Made by a program: the position numbers and the translations under genes
Shown: positions 1 to 13,800 of the stretch, piece by piece
Layout: the number at the start of each line of letters is the position of its first letter
Position numbering within the stretch: position 1 is the first letter of the stretch
Assembly: GCF_036417845.1 (NCBI RefSeq)
Contig: NC_089981.1
Location: forward strand, 77,479,268-77,543,267
DNA: 64,000 bases
DNA from: Apteryx mantelli
Lineage: Eukaryota > Chordata > Aves > Apterygiformes > Apterygidae
Direction: 5' to 3'
Notes under the pieces: generated by a model
What the model saw: only the letters and a program-made list of their open reading frames with translations
Told to the model about the DNA's origin: nothing
Databases searched by the model: none

Positions 1-2057
1 AGGAAACAGGGAGTTAGCTGGCAATGTAGATTCACCCTCCCTCCACTGCCTCATCTACGAAACTAGATTAACAACATGATCTTATTAAAGAGGAGGAGCT
101 GTTGAGAGGGTTAAAAAGAGCCAGGATATTTGAACTCTAAGAGAAATATGAAAAATCTTTTTCAAACATGAATATTTATTAAGAGGCATAGGCAAAAATC
201 ACATTGCATGAGCTTTTTAATATGAACAGAGTGCTTGGCAAATTAATATATAGAACACTACTACACTGGTAACTCAAATAAGAATGGGACCTAATAGGAT
301 TTTCCCATCCCCAATTCCTCTGAACCCAAGAAAGGCTGATTAAAAAGTTGTGAATGTGCAGGAGGTGGCTTCTGAGAGAATAAAAAGTATTTCCGTGCTC
401 TGAAAAATAAGCTTTGAGGATGTGACAAAAGTGAAAAATTGCTTCAGCTGTGCTTCTTCTCCACATGGTTTGGACGAGCTGCCCCAGCTGAAGCTGTTTC
501 TTGTGCCCCCATCTAAACCAGGAATGTATATTTGTCGTATCTTGCTTCATTTGCACACGGATTCTGCTCCGGTGGCTTTCCTCGCAGCTCTCTTACCTGG
601 TCCTGGGCCCCGCTGCATCCACGCACACATGGCAAGATCCTGTGCTGCTGTGCTTAGAGACAATGGGCAACACTGGCAGGATACACACCGGAAAGGAGTC
701 CCCGTCCCAGGCAGCTCACAGGCATCATCTCAGCAGGCTGTTTAAGACAAGCATGCAGGGAGGGCACAGAGAAATGGTGAAGGGGAAAGTGAGTGCTCAG
801 TAAGAAGGCTCAGCCAGCTGTGCTAACCATCTCCTGAAAATCCCTTGGAAAATTATGTAGAAAAGCAAGATTCACAAAGCCAAAGGAGCACGTGTGTTCT
901 TGGGGGCATGTGTGTGCACACACGTGCGTATGGAGGTGTGTGGAGGGTTTGGATGAGCAAGTACGGTCGTGTGAATAGCAATAATCTGGTCCCATTTCAA
1001 CCTCTTATAAAAAGTAAAGCAGGTGATGAAATACAAGGGTCTGTATGTGGGAGCTGCCATAACAGAATGACTGCATAGACTCAGCATAACTCTTCACATT
1101 TAATGAAGGTATTTGATTAGACAGAGATAGATATACGTTTAGTAATACAGCAGACAGCCCTAAACAGTCCTCAGTAAACTGTTTAGTTTACTCATGTGAA
1201 ATGCCAACATCCTGGACTAAACATCTCTTCAGAAGTGATTGAATCCTTAACAGTCATGGCAAGATCCCTTCATTTGCAACTGTTCTTGGTGGGTAAGAAA
1301 TATTTCCCTGCCATTGTTACTCTCCGTGGCAGCACCCATAATGTACCAGCTGCTTTCCAAGCAGATCATTCTCCAAAGAGCCACATGAATGTGGATGAAA
1401 AATGATTTTCTTCTATAGCACAAATTACTCATCGTAGGCTTCAAAGTTCAATAGGCACAAAAGTGAGTGGAACTAGAGTTAAACAATCCAAGGACTACAC
1501 GGTTCAAGGGATATAAGGGCAATCCCCTTACTGTGAGCAACAGTTATCCTCTGGACAAGATTTTTAATGCTGAAAAGCATGTTTGACCTTGAATTCGTAT
1601 TTGAATTTAAAAGAAAACACAGAGGTATTCTGTGTTAGCACTAACAATTTTATTTTTTTATTACTGTTACAGCTTTTGTGGACAGTAAAATCATCGAATA
1701 CTTTTCAGAATAAAAAGTAATAAGTGAAAGCTTAGAGATTTAGAGAATAATACTTCAGGAATTTTGTCTCAAATAACCAGGTCTTTTATTTTTGTTGGTG
1801 CACCTAGAGTGTGCACCAGAAAGAACAGTGGAGTTCTGTCAAATAAAAAGAAATATCTTTTTCATTAGGATTGTATTTATCATACTTTCAAAGGTTCTAC
1901 AAATCAATGCCCCTATTTGTCATTGTAATTTAATACAATAAAAGCTGTCAAAACTGCTCACTTTACTTGCTAGTGACAAATTTACTGAAGTTTTGCAGCA
2001 CAAGCCAAATAACACAGCACCAGCTCCTCCGGCTTTTATTTCACTCTGCTCTAGGCA
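1..2057. other. Intergenic sequence, no gene seen
   Basis: AT-rich vertebrate non-coding DNA. The ORFs present are under 130 codons, overlap on both strands and match nothing known. Apart from the GT/CA inverted repeat near 900 nothing stands out. Confidence 0.7.
888..932. repeat. GT/CA-rich inverted repeat
   Basis: GCACGTGTGT at 888-897 is the exact reverse complement of ACACACGTGC at 918-927. The centre and right side (about 907-932) are alternating pyrimidine-purine. Confidence 0.85.
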
Positions 2058-2110
2058 GAGTTCCTACTGATTTCTGTGCAAGTTTTGCCTGAGTAAGGAC
2101 TGAAAGTTTC
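2058..2110. repeat. Decayed palindromic repeat relic (family not named)
   Basis: CCTACTGATTTCTGTGCAAGTTTTGCCTGAGTAAGGACTG resembles the common sauropsid repeat block 'attgacttcaatgggagttttgcctgagtaaggactgcagg'. One of at least ten relics of this kind in the window. Confidence 0.55.
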
Positions 2111-2670
2111 AATTTTGAACATCAGACTGTTTTAGCAACAAAGAGTCAGAGAAATCCCCTTTACAAACCACACTGGGTGACTGAAATGGTACCGCTTGTG
2201 AATTTTATCTCTGAAATGCCAAGCTTATTTCCTACAGATTATTGCAAAACACAGACTACGTCCTTGATGAAATTCCCTTGAGGTTCCTGAGGTCACCCCC
2301 AGGATTAAACACTGCCTGACCTTTGGCGTACAATGCTCAGAAGCATTGTATTCTGACGCCTACTATGCCTTTGGAGATATTCGTCTGTTCCACTAAAAAC
2401 AAAGATTTTAGATCTCATCCCTCTGGGGAAGAGCTTTGATGAAGCAACTCTCTGTTATTACCTTGTCCAGAAACGCTACAAGACCACACTGTATCCTTCT
2501 GGTAATAGGGACAAAACAGATAAAGCTATCACTCAAGGGCAGATGAGTAATGGCTACATTTGCCATCATTTAAAAAGATGTTTTGATGCATTACATACTG
2601 GAAACCTATGTTGGGATCTGCATGTTAGAAATGAGTAGAGTGTTGGGTCGTGTGAGAGACATTTGGGAGG

Positions 2671-2900
2671 GTGGTTAGAGCAAAGGACTAGAGTCAGCTG
2701 CTCTTTTTAATCTTACCCATGCTACTGAGTTGCCTTCAGATTTGGAGAAGTCTTTTTTGGTAAAGTCTATAAACTAGGGTTCTTCATCTAACTGCTCTGT
2801 GACTTCCTTTCCACATCTGTGACAAGGAGATTGTAGCAGCTTATCATGTCCAAGCACTTTTAGTGCCTCAGATAAAAACTGCTAAGCATTAGCAGCTGTA
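2671..2900 (+). mobile_element. MIR/CORE-SINE-like relic
   Basis: GGTTAGAGCAAAGGACTAGAGTCAG, then CTGTGACTTCCTTTCCACATCTGTGACAAGG, then GTCCAAGCACTTTTAGTGCC follow the order of a tRNA-derived MIR: tRNA-like head, core, LINE-like tail. Divergence is high and internal gaps are likely. Confidence 0.6.
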
Positions 2901-5900
2901 GTGGCCATTTTTACTACTTTTGAACATGTGCCCAAAGAGCATTCGATGAGGATGTGTTCTACATCTGTAAATAAATACATGTCTGTGTAGATATTGGGAC
3001 TTAGTAAGACCAGAGAACATGAAAAAGAAAATGAAATCTACTAATGACTGTAGCTCCTCTGGCCGGAGCCTTTATGGCAGCTGCGTGGATGTGCTCCTCC
3101 CTGAGTTTCACTCAGGCAATTATTTCTAACTTGGCATCCAGAAGTCAGTCCTGGCTTCCAACCTGAAAAGAAGCAGAGAGTTAGGCTAACACACACCAGC
3201 CTCCTTCAAGCATTCATGGTATTGTGCATGTGATAAAGGGTTGGATAAAACAGAGGCAAAAGTCTGCTATCTTCCAAGGCTCAGGAAAATAAACCGCAAA
3301 GGCAATTCAACAAAGTCCTCTTTGTTCCTGAATAGAAGCAACAAATGAAATGAATCTGGTGGAAGAAGGAAGAAAAGAAAGAGGTCTGCTGCAGGGAGAA
3401 AGTACAGAAGACATCTCTTTGCCGGCTCCTCTAACAGAGCGAGTGCCTGATTATCACATGGGCCTCACAAAGGCTGGAATTAAAAGAGGCTGACTCTGCT
3501 GTCACATCGCTTAAGCTGCACCGAGGTCAAAGGAATTCGGACTATCCGAGGTCAGTCACACCTGGCCCAGGAAGTAGGATTCTCCTTTTCTGAGCAACAA
3601 TTGCTCAGGTTGACAACAGATACCCGGAGCCATCCTTTTACACCAGACCCCACAAAGTGCAGGATACAGTTATGAGAGCTCTGAGAAGAACAGAGGCACA
3701 ATGAAGGCAGTCAGCTGGTCACTAGAAACAAGTATAGCGGGCAAAACACACAAGAGAAGTCACCATCTCTGTTGTCCCCTAAAAGACCAAGAAAAAATTA
3801 GTAAGTCTGAAATACTGGCCCACAAGTATCACAAAATCCAAATGCAAACAGGTGTCAATGACATGACTGTAGGGCAGCCCGTATTTGCAGGCTTACATAT
3901 TTCTTCTATACATCACTTCATGAGTTGTGTCCCAGACAGAGACCTCTCCTCACAGATTGTCAGTGATGCCAGAGCTATTGAAGAATGTCCCTGTGCTAAA
4001 AATAGCACCTATTCTCTCCAGTGCCCTCTGTCCCCTTTCAGCTTCCACTTCACATGGTTCAGCTCCAAGAGAGGAGCACTGACCTCATCTCACCAGGAAT
4101 ATCAAACATCTCCACAGCTCCTATGAACCTTTTGCTAAGAGTATAAAAAGGGGAAATGTACATATCAGCTGTGTAGTCACTCATGCGGTGGATATGTTTG
4201 GATACATCTTGAGATTCTTTGAGTTTGAAAGCAAAACTGATATTCATCTCCTTCAGTGTGCAGGCACAGAAAGGCAGCGTTTTTTTTCTAATGACTGCAA
4301 TAGCCTTTGAATCAAGTCCACAGGATACCAGTATATCAATCTTCACTATCATCCTTGCTTTTGCATATAACCAAGCGCCAGGCTCCTGCACGCTTGGTGT
4401 TTCACAGCACAGATTAAGGAAATGTCTCTGCCTGGCAGACTCATACTCACCTTTGTATCCTGATTTGAGAATCAGTATTTTCCATCTTTGGGTTATTTGT
4501 GGTGATGACACCAAGTTTTTAAAATAGTTTATATAAATAAAGTCTGTGTCCCTGTCATTCCTCAAATCCTAACACTGGGGCTTCCTGGTAAACAAACCGA
4601 ATCTACTGTAATACAGACAGAGGGAACAGAAGGGAGTTTTCAAGCTTCACTCTCTCACACCTCTTTGTGGACAGCGAACTCACTAAGACAAATGCTGAGA
4701 GCCAGCCAAAGAGGGAAAACTGCAGCTGCCTGCAGGACCCTCACAGGACCTTCACAGATATGCCCAAACTGATAGTGCAGAATGAATCTGAGAAAACAAG
4801 TCCTTAGATAATCTCGGTTCTCCTTTACAACCTGCTAATGACTATGTATTTACTCATCCTTGAGGAAAGAGCCTCTACTGCAGCTTATGAAAACCAGAGA
4901 GATTCCCATTGTCCTCAGTAAGACCTGGATCAGAAAGTGGCATTGAAAACTCCAGAAGCAGTATCTGAACTTCATCATTTGACAGCTTTTAGACTGGAGC
5001 TGGCATTCAGTGTCCAGCGTGCTGAAATAGCAAGAACTGCCTTTTTTATTCAGTACAGTGCTTTCAGACCAGTTCTAGTGCCTTTTTTCTGCTCTGGCAC
5101 AAAACTTGAGACAGCACTGGTACTGTGTGTCCCTTCAAAGGTCTGAATCAGCTTACAGAAGGACATGCTGGTGTGTGTGTGTTTAGGCCTGGTGAAGGAC
5201 AACTGTCTCTTCTGATGCTACCCTGGTCCTAGAGGAAGCAACACAGAGTGAACTGCCAAAGGCAGCACCCTCAATGCTAGTGAAGGGAATGAGTAAATCA
5301 TCAGTCAGGGGGATTTGGGCTTTCTGATGCAGGTGGCGTCCTGTGTGCTTTTTGGTGGGGAGGAAGATGAGGAACAGGTACTCCAATCACATACAGCCAG
5401 GGGGAAGTGCGGGACTTGTGCTCAGGGACCTGGAAATGTTCACTCCTGACCTCCTGGTCACTGAAAAGGCTGCAATCCACCAAAAAGTAGGGCTTTCTGT
5501 CAAGTGTTCTCCAATGAAAATGTTCTGGTTTTCTCCATGAGGAAGTTTATTCTTGTATCTCTAAAGTGAGGAGGAGTAATGGGGAGTTCTCTTTCTGTGT
5601 GTTGTCACCAACTCCTCATCTCTGCATGTCTTGCTGTTAACTTATCCACCCAATGCAATAAAGCAGCCTTGGTCTTTCACACCACCTTAAAGAAAATAAT
5701 CAGTAGAGTTTTTAAACCATGTCTGGATTGACTGCAGATTTCAACTAAGTTCAGTAGTAAAAGGAAATCCTAGTAGTTCTCCTTCCCCACAGCCAGCCTT
5801 GCCCAATGTCTAGTGTTAAAATAAATTATGTTTTTCAGTGTGTAGGATGAAATCACAGCAGGATATCACAGCAGGATGAGTTTTTCAAGCACTTTGACTT

Positions 5901-6649
5901 ACATTAGGCAGCAAACTTTTGCTTCCATACAAGGAAGGATTTTAAAATTAGATAACCAAGATGATATTGGGGATACATCACTTGGGGCTGTGATTCATGT
6001 TCTGTGTAGCTCTGCTTAGTGCTAAGTATATCACTTTCTCTAACACCCCTTAACTGGGACTTTGACAGAACTATTTTTTTTCTTCCAAATGATATATAAT
6101 CAAATTCACTTCTACAACTTCTTTTTCAGTCATCTCTGTCCATTGTTCTTTTATCCCAAGTATTCCTCGGCATGCTTTAAGAACTACTGAAGTATTTAAT
6201 AGCTGTTTAAAAGTAACAGCTATAACTACTTAGACTAGACATAAATAGGAGAGACTAAATGGGTCATTACCTTCACAAGTGTTTACGGAGAAGGATTTAA
6301 AAGAAACAAGATTATGGATCTAAATGTTCCATTATTCTCAGTGTTTTAAGGGAGAAAGCAGAGTAGGTTTACAAAGTTAAGTACAGGATAAGAATACTCT
6401 GAGTCCAATAAAAAGATGAGGGTGCTATTAGAGAGAAATGCAAGTTGCTCAGCCCTTTGAAAAGTCAAGCTACTTATGGAGCTGCTTAGATAGGGATTCT
6501 TGACTCTAACATCCCAATTATGAACATTTTGTTTGTGATTCTTAATCTCAAAATGATGCTAGTTGTGAACAAGAAAGAATGTATTTTCCATTAAGATGGA
6601 GAGAAGGTATAAGATGGAGCGTCTCTGTTCCTCTGCGGCCTGTCCAAGA
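2901..6649. other. Intergenic sequence, no gene seen
   Basis: Contains opposed ORFs of 141 codons (3701-4126, plus) and 168 codons (4059-4565, minus), with no recognisable domain, no splice support visible and ordinary AT-rich composition. A 13-bp tandem repeat (ATCACAGCAGGAT) occurs near 5850-5880. Confidence 0.65.
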
Positions 6650-6705
6650 TCTTAAGTCAATGGAAATCTTCCCATTGAGTTCAATGTGCTCTGGTTCACA
6701 TCCTT
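6650..6705. repeat. Decayed palindromic repeat relic (family not named)
   Basis: AAGTCAATGGAAATCTTCCCATTGAGTTCAATGTGC contains both arms of the AAGTCAATGGGA / CCATTGACTTCAATG palindrome. Confidence 0.65.
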
Positions 6706-7129
6706 ATAGAGCTTGCTTTGTTGTCAAGTCCATTCCTTCTCCCCTCTGTGTTGCTCAGTTTGCTTTCTGCTGGTGTTAAAATCTTTTTTTTCCAAACATT
6801 GTTAATAAATCTGTATAATCTTTGGCCTCTAGCTGAGTCTTTCTTCTATGGCATACTGTTGCACTTTATGCATGACTACGTGGTTGAGGGTTGCTCTGGA
6901 AATTACTCATAAAAATGAATTGCCTGGTAATACCACAATTGTCAATATGTGTAGGTTGCAGCATCCCCCCTGTGGGCCATTGTAGATCATAAAATCTCAT
7001 TTCCAGGAAAGTTTCAAAACTTTTATTTTCTAAGGAACATTAATTATCAGAGTCCAGATGACCTGTCCCATTTCTCTGTTCATTTCCTCTCTTTTTTTCC
7101 TCATCAGACATAGTAGTTTGGAGGCAACT

Positions 7130-7266
7130 GGCAACAGATCACATGTCAGGCTCCTGGTTTTATGCGTCTGGTTTCATATCAATGTCAGCTAAAGTGTTTA
7201 AAAACAGCAAGATTCATGAGCCTAATGTCCAAACCAATGTTTTTGTGTGATCATTTCTCCATTGTT
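7130..7266 (+). repeat. Diverged direct repeat, copy A
   Basis: This ~137-bp block resembles 8875-9033 in the same orientation, roughly 65-75% by eye. Shared landmarks are GGCAACAGATCACAT / GGCAGCAGATAACAT, GGTTTTATG / AGTTTTATG, TGGTTT, ATGTTTTTG / ATGTTTGTAG and ATCATTTCTCC. I cannot tell an old local duplication from two copies of an unnamed interspersed repeat. Confidence 0.65.
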
Positions 7267-8874
7267 AAACTTTTGTAACAAGAGCTGATTTATGAGTCTG
7301 ACACTTATGCAGACATATGCTTTGGCATTCTACAGAATTCTTCCCGAGACTCATGCCCTCCAGTACTGCTTGTTGACCTCTCCTTCAGACACAGGACTCT
7401 GAGGAATCACCACAACGGCCAAACCACTCTGGACCTACATGGTTGTGAAAACATTAGTCATATGCCCATCAGAGTTTACAGTGATGCATTTTTCACTGAA
7501 AAATTATATTCTGTTGAGAATGAAACTTTTTGCAGGTACCTACCAGTTCTTGTGAAGCTGCTATCTGGGAAGGCTTTTCATGCCCAGGATGAGACTCAAA
7601 ATACATCAAAGAGTGAGAAAACTGTCACATCTCCCAGCTAATCATCCTGTGATCAAGGCACTGACTGGTGACATGGGAGTCCAAACTTCAAGTTTCTGTT
7701 CTGCAAGATGCCTGAGTGTCAGAATCCTGCACCTCAGGCAAGCTTTCTGGCCACTAAGCTATTGGCTATTCTGAAGAACAGCTTCCTCAGTCTCTCCTGT
7801 TGCACCTGTTTCACTTTGTATAAATAATTAAACATTAATTGGAACAAGGACTTGAATTTAGACTGCCCATTGGACTATCATAGTAGTTTTTCTGCAGGCC
7901 AATGAGTATGTAACTATTTGTACAAAGCAGATAAACTGCAGAGCAACAGAAGCAGCTGAGGGATCCCGCAAACTCAAAAAAAGCCCAAACACTTGTAGAA
8001 GATCATTTAGTAGACTACAAAACACCTGATTCTCAGTCCTTGACCTGAATGAGGCAGAACAAGGACTACTAGATGTTTTAAGGAGGGCTTTGTCAAGTCA
8101 ACTCCAAAGGTTGTGTTTCCATCCCATTTTGGAAAGAGATATTTTAAAGTCAAACATTTTTTTTTCTGAAATGGAAATATAGTTTCTGTAGCTATATGAT
8201 CCTCTGACAAATCCTCTGCATTAGAATGGTGATATTAAGTGTCTTTGGCATCATGATAGCATGATTCTTACAGTCTCTGAAACATCTGCCCCGCACATGA
8301 AGAAGGACCTCACTATTCCCAGTCTGAGTCTAGGGAGTTGTTCCTCTGACATTCTTCTCAGCTTTGCTGCCATTCTTAAAATGAAGAGTTGTGTCTATTA
8401 CTTACTTACTATCTTTGTATGACAAGTACGACATTTAGGCAATCAGAAAATTTCAGTGATTAGTGTAAGATTACCATAAAAGACAATATAAAAGGAAAGC
8501 AAGAACTAGGGGTGCTAAGTCCTAATCCTCTTACCTACCCACTATAAAATGTTCCATAGTAACTTTGATGTTTATGTTTGATGGTCAAATACAAGAACCA
8601 AAATCCATGCTTTAGACAGATTCACCTCTCTGTGAGCAGTTTTGATGCCAACAAGTTGGTATTCCCATAGACCATGCAAGGTTCTGCTTTTTCTTTAATG
8701 TCATATAGTACTTCATTTTCATAAGCACTCCCTTAAATTCAGTTAAGAGTTAACCAACTAAAATATACAAGTATGCGGGAGGTTTTATGAAGAACTGCAA
8801 CTTCAAAAGGAGCTGGTTTAGGAGTCATGACCTTATTTTTTGCAATAACTTATGCATCATGAACTTACGTAATT

Positions 8875-9033
8875 GGCAGCAGATAACATATCACACTCTC
8901 AGTTTTATGTCCTTGGTTTGACAACAGTGTCAATTGAAGTATTTGCTAACTGCAGAACTAATGCAGCCTCATAGCTAAAAATGTTTTCATTCCAAAATTG
9001 ATGTTTGTAGCAAATCATTTCTCCTTTATTGTT
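8875..9033 (+). repeat. Diverged direct repeat, copy B
   Basis: Partner of 7130-7266, about 1.75 kb downstream in the same orientation. It holds about 20 more bases around 8985-9000 (ATGTTTTCATTCC) that copy A lacks. Confidence 0.65.
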
Positions 9034-10634
9034 CTTTTTTAATATTACTAAGTTCAGTATCAGAAATGGATAGGGTATTCAGATAATTTTGAACACCATA
9101 AGTATGTTTCTGAATACTATTTATCCTAGTGAAATGGAAATATCTGAGAAAAAGAAATACATATTTTTGTAATTCTAATATCCTCAGAAAGCACAAAAGC
9201 ACACACAGCTATTGTTACTTTGGTCTGCTCTCCTTGTTTGTCAGCAAATTCACCCGTTGCAAAGTACGTGAGCTTTCTGAACTGCTCTTCAATGTCTGGG
9301 CCCTAGACCCAAAGTCCCAGAGATGATGTGGCTGAAATCTCAAACTGCTGCTGACCTGTGGAGTTAGGTGCACGCATGAAATGGATTCAGAGCTTTAAAT
9401 CTTTAGTTGCTATGCTATCCTTTGAGCAGGAGTCTACGGTTAGATAAATTACTTGGGAAATGGGTGACCTGGAGTTTAAAACACTTTACTGAGGCAGGTT
9501 TGAGCCTACTTCTTCCTTTTCCTAGAGACTGCATTAAGCACCAGACTAGAGGCAAGGCTGGACTGGTCCTTCCTGTTGAAAATGGTCATCTGTACCATCC
9601 ACCGAGAAGGTCAATCCTCTTGTGACACTGACATCTTCAGAAGCTACCACAACAAAAAATGCATAAGATAACAAACGTAAGAAAGGGAGGGGTTTAAAAG
9701 GACCCTTAGGGGATTAAGGTACTTAACATCCATTTAAATTCAATGGCAAAGAGGTCCTAATTTCCTGAGGCTCTTTTGAGTGATTTGAGGCTTAGGAGTG
9801 GGAGTTGTTTGGTTTTGGGCTGTGAAATGTGTATTTGTTGGGGGAGCAGTTACGTTTCAAGACACTTAACACACAATAATGTATATCATGGAGGAAGAAA
9901 ATGGCTGCAGTTTTATTAAGTAGTATCCTACTGCCCCACCTGATACAACAGGACACTTTTTAATAAATGCAGACTATAGATATCATCATTGTGGCTGTCT
10001 GCTTCTTCTCCAAAGCATAAGCCAAAAGCGACATACGCCTGATGAGATTACATTTTCCTCAACACACTTAGTTGTCTGCTCGATCAAACTACAAATGAAT
10101 GGCAGGAAACAATCATGTGCTGCCAAGTTAGTAGAGTATTTGCTATTATGTCTCATCTGAACCTGAATTTAAACTGACTTGAAGAGAACCACTCCCTTGT
10201 GTCTTGAAATCTGGCTAATGACAGATTATCGTCAGCAATGTAGATTATTTGGAGAAATCTGTAGAGGCCATGTTTGAATCAATTTTATTGAAAACCTTCA
10301 GTGTCTGGGAGAGTAAATTGACATTGGTGAAACTCCCTGATGTAACTAAACTAGAAGTTATAAACTGCAGCCAGGGCAGAGAAATAATTTATAGGGAATA
10401 GTAGAAGGATGAACAGAAAATTGAAATTGGAAAAACTGAAACTGATATGTTGAGGAAAAAGGGACACATATTCATCAGGTGGAAAAATGTAAGGAGATGC
10501 AATACTGAAAGAAACCTCAGGAATAGCAGGAAGGATTGCAGCATCACAGAGCAAGAAAACAAAGCTCTTTGGAGCTATATATACGAAGGTTGCCAGACCA
10601 GAACAAATACAACGGTACTTTGGACTCATAGGAA
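9034..10634. other. Intergenic sequence, no gene seen
   Basis: AT-rich, with only short ORFs of no known family. I recognise no repeat in this stretch. Confidence 0.65.
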
Positions 10635-10880
10635 ATTTGGCTTGAAGGGATCTCATAAACTATCCAAATCCATTCCCGTTTCTCAACACGGGAACAATTG
10701 TATCTATCTATTTGCCAAAATCTGTTCTGTTAGCCTTTTCTTAAAAACCTCTCATTGTGGATTTTATTCAACTTCCATGGTGCTTCATTGCCCTTATCAT
10801 TGGAAACATTTTCCTGAGGTCTGACTCAAATCCACCTTGCTGATATTTAAATGCAAGAATGCTGCACTCAGCTCTGGACA
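10635..10880 (-). mobile_element. Old CR1/L3-like LINE 3' fragment
   Basis: The plus strand reads TGAAGGGATCTCATAAACTATCCAAATCC, then TTCTTAAAAACCTCTCATTGTGG, then ACATTTTCCTGAGGTCTGACTCAAATCCACC. This is the order of blocks in the reverse complement of an ancient CR1 family. It is strongly diverged. The part beyond 10850 is uncertain. Confidence 0.75.
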
Positions 10881-13800
10881 ACACACTCCCGGAAAGATAT
10901 GGATTGTATCTGCATTAGCATTTTAGTTCAGATCAGGAGTTCACGTTTAAAGTCCCCACATTATCCCTACTTATTGCTCTGGTTCACACAACAAAGCAGT
11001 CTCAGACTCGCAGACTTTCAGACAAAGGTGTGTTCCAGGAGGGCATCTAATGAATTCCAGCAATAGACATCTGGTTTGCAGGACCAATCTAGACCTATTC
11101 CAAAATAAAAACCTTAACACATGCATAATTGTGGATGTTAGGCCTTCAGCTCCAAGAGCTTTACTCTATAGCTCCTGTTTTACATTCACTCCACACTCGT
11201 ACTGGGCCACACTCCTTGGTAATGTAGACATAGCTCCTGGCAAACTTCAATCAAAAAGCTGTGATGGGCTAGAAGAATGGATTTATTCAGGAAGAGCAGG
11301 CCAGGTACACAAACAGGGCACAAGGAGTTTTATAGCCATCATTTGCTCTGGTCCCCATGACACAAAACAGCCATGGTCATGCAGCTTGTGCAGCCGTTTC
11401 TTTTATCTCAGACCACGCCAGGCTGGTCAGCTCAAGGACAGAAAGGTGAATTATAATGGCTAACAATTATATAAACTTTAAGAATGGAAGATTTTAATTT
11501 GGTAACTCAGAATATAACCAAGAATGAGATGTAATGAAGATAAGAAACAAAAAATAAATAAATAATTTCAGAAGACAATGTACTGGCATGACACCTTTTA
11601 AACAATGGAGCAGTCTCCCAGACTCTTCTCAGTAACGGATCCTATTTGCTCGGTACTTTTATAACCAGATTGGCAAATGCTAGTAAACAGCCTGCAGGAC
11701 ATTATCTTGCTCTGGCAAGGGTTTGGGCTGGATGATCATTTCCATCTAAGCTTCCTCTCAGTTCCGACTAAAGTTTTGGAAGCAGGATCTCTTTCTTGCT
11801 TTGCGTTTGCCATATGAAACCCATGTATAAGTTGGAGCTCCTAGGTACAACACTTAGTATCAACAAATGTCAGTTAGAACTCTTGGGATCTGAGGCAAAT
11901 CTCTTCAGAGATGACCGATATATCTCCACTGATTTTGAGGACCCTCAAAACAAACTTTTGATACTCACAAAATGGACGCATGTCTACAAATGTGTGAGAA
12001 CATGGAGCCTCTCCCTTCTTGGTACTCCAAGATAGCAAGCAGCAATCCCGCATTGGCCTCAAAATTGTACGGCTCTGGTAACAGGTTACTTCACTTGAGC
12101 CAGTATTTCCTGCTAAACAGTGGCATGCTGCACAGTGTTATAGCTTGTGGATTCAAGCTGCCTTGTACCTTGACAGTCTGGTATGTGGTCAGCACAAGTT
12201 TGCATCTTTCTGCACCTGCTCTTGCAGACATGCCTTTAGTTAACCTCTATGTGAATAGGCAAAAATCAAAATATCAGAACAATTTCTCCCTTTTTTGGCT
12301 CATTCCATGTGCCTTATCTCTTTAATACCTGTCATTAGACTGTCAGAACATTGAGGCTTGAATCACCTTATTTTAATGTCTTAAAAAGAATCAAGCACCT
12401 TGTCCCAAAAAAGTGCAACAGAGACCAAGAGAACTGCACTGAACTCACAGTGAGGGCTTAAAGAGTTTTGCAAGTTCTTTGGGGTTGAGGTGTCCTGTTG
12501 AAGTATCTATAATGTTGAACCCTTCTCTAAAAAATTGTTTTTTAAAAATGTCCCAGTTTAGCCATCCATAAATGGAGTCATCTAAGCCTTACAAGTCATT
12601 TTGAAAAATCACAGCCACATTCTTAAACAGAGAGGCCACATTTTCATTTTAGCAATATGGATGTAAATCAGAATCCCTCTTCCTCTCTTTCTCTAAATCA
12701 AAGAGCAATGCCTTTTAGAGGACTGTATATTGTACCCCTTCAGCGCACACACAGGCATACTAAAACCAAGACCACCAGTAGCAAATGCAGAATTATTTAT
12801 TACCATATGAAAGATCAGTACACACAATATAGAGCAAATAGAAAAAAAATTAGAAAATGAGTTTTAAAATTAAGATTACAGAGCAGAAATAACAGAAAAA
12901 GCACTTAAACATATTGCTGCCCCAAGCGGGTGAGAATTTCAATGGAAAATAACAACCAAATGTTTCCAAAGCCAACCACAGAAATCAAATGAATTTCAAC
13001 TTAAACTCATTTTATTCTGAAGATTTTGTTATTACAGACGCACACATGCATGTAGTATTCATGGTTATTTCTCAAAAATTAAGCTCTTCTGGGCTCAAAT
13101 TTGTGTAACACCAAAAAAGGGTTTTAAAAAGAGAAATTCCTCTATTCTGTGAAACTGTTTCTGGGAACTTTCCTGGAAATCCCAGCAAGACAAGCCAAAG
13201 AAAATTATCTATGGGGAATTGTGATTGTTGCAGCAAATATGCGCTTATACTATGATTCACTTAATTAAGCCCTTCAACTGAATAACGGAATAGAAAACAA
13301 GGGACATGCTGAAGAATAGTAACCAATCTATAACAAGACCATACCAGTTATTAACTATACGTTACGCAAATGTAAACGCAAATCAGCAGCAAAGTCAGAC
13401 TGCACTTACGGCTTTCAATAAATGCTTTAAAGCAGCATTTGTCAATGGTGTTAATTTTTAATTATATGACTAGTGACAACACTATATACCACCCAAGATT
13501 TCAGCATGCTGGGAAAATCTAGTTTCTCTTTTGAAGTTAAATTTCAAAAAAACAATAATTTCTGAAGGATATTAATGGGGAGAGAATGGAAGAAGAAATG
13601 CACATGCAGTGGAGAAGTTAAAATAAAAAAATAGATGTGTAATAGACATATTAAACATCCAGATTACAAAACTTGGGTGGCTATTCATTTCTATTTCACT
13701 TTAAATGAACAGTAATGTGTGAAAACTGTATTAGGAAAATATGTACTGTTCTCTCATAAGTGATACTGCTGTTTTCAAACAACAAATGCACTGTTAACAC

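Noticed and set aside
4059-4565. 168-codon minus-strand ORF overlapping a 141-codon plus-strand ORF (3701-4126)
   Set aside because: No resemblance to any family I know and no sign of a conserved coding pattern. Chance ORFs of this length are expected in 64 kb.
11700-11790. CR1-like phrase GGTTTGGGCTGGATGATC
   Set aside because: Resembles the CR1 3' block but is too short and lacks the terminal ATTCTATG repeats. Too weak to annotate.
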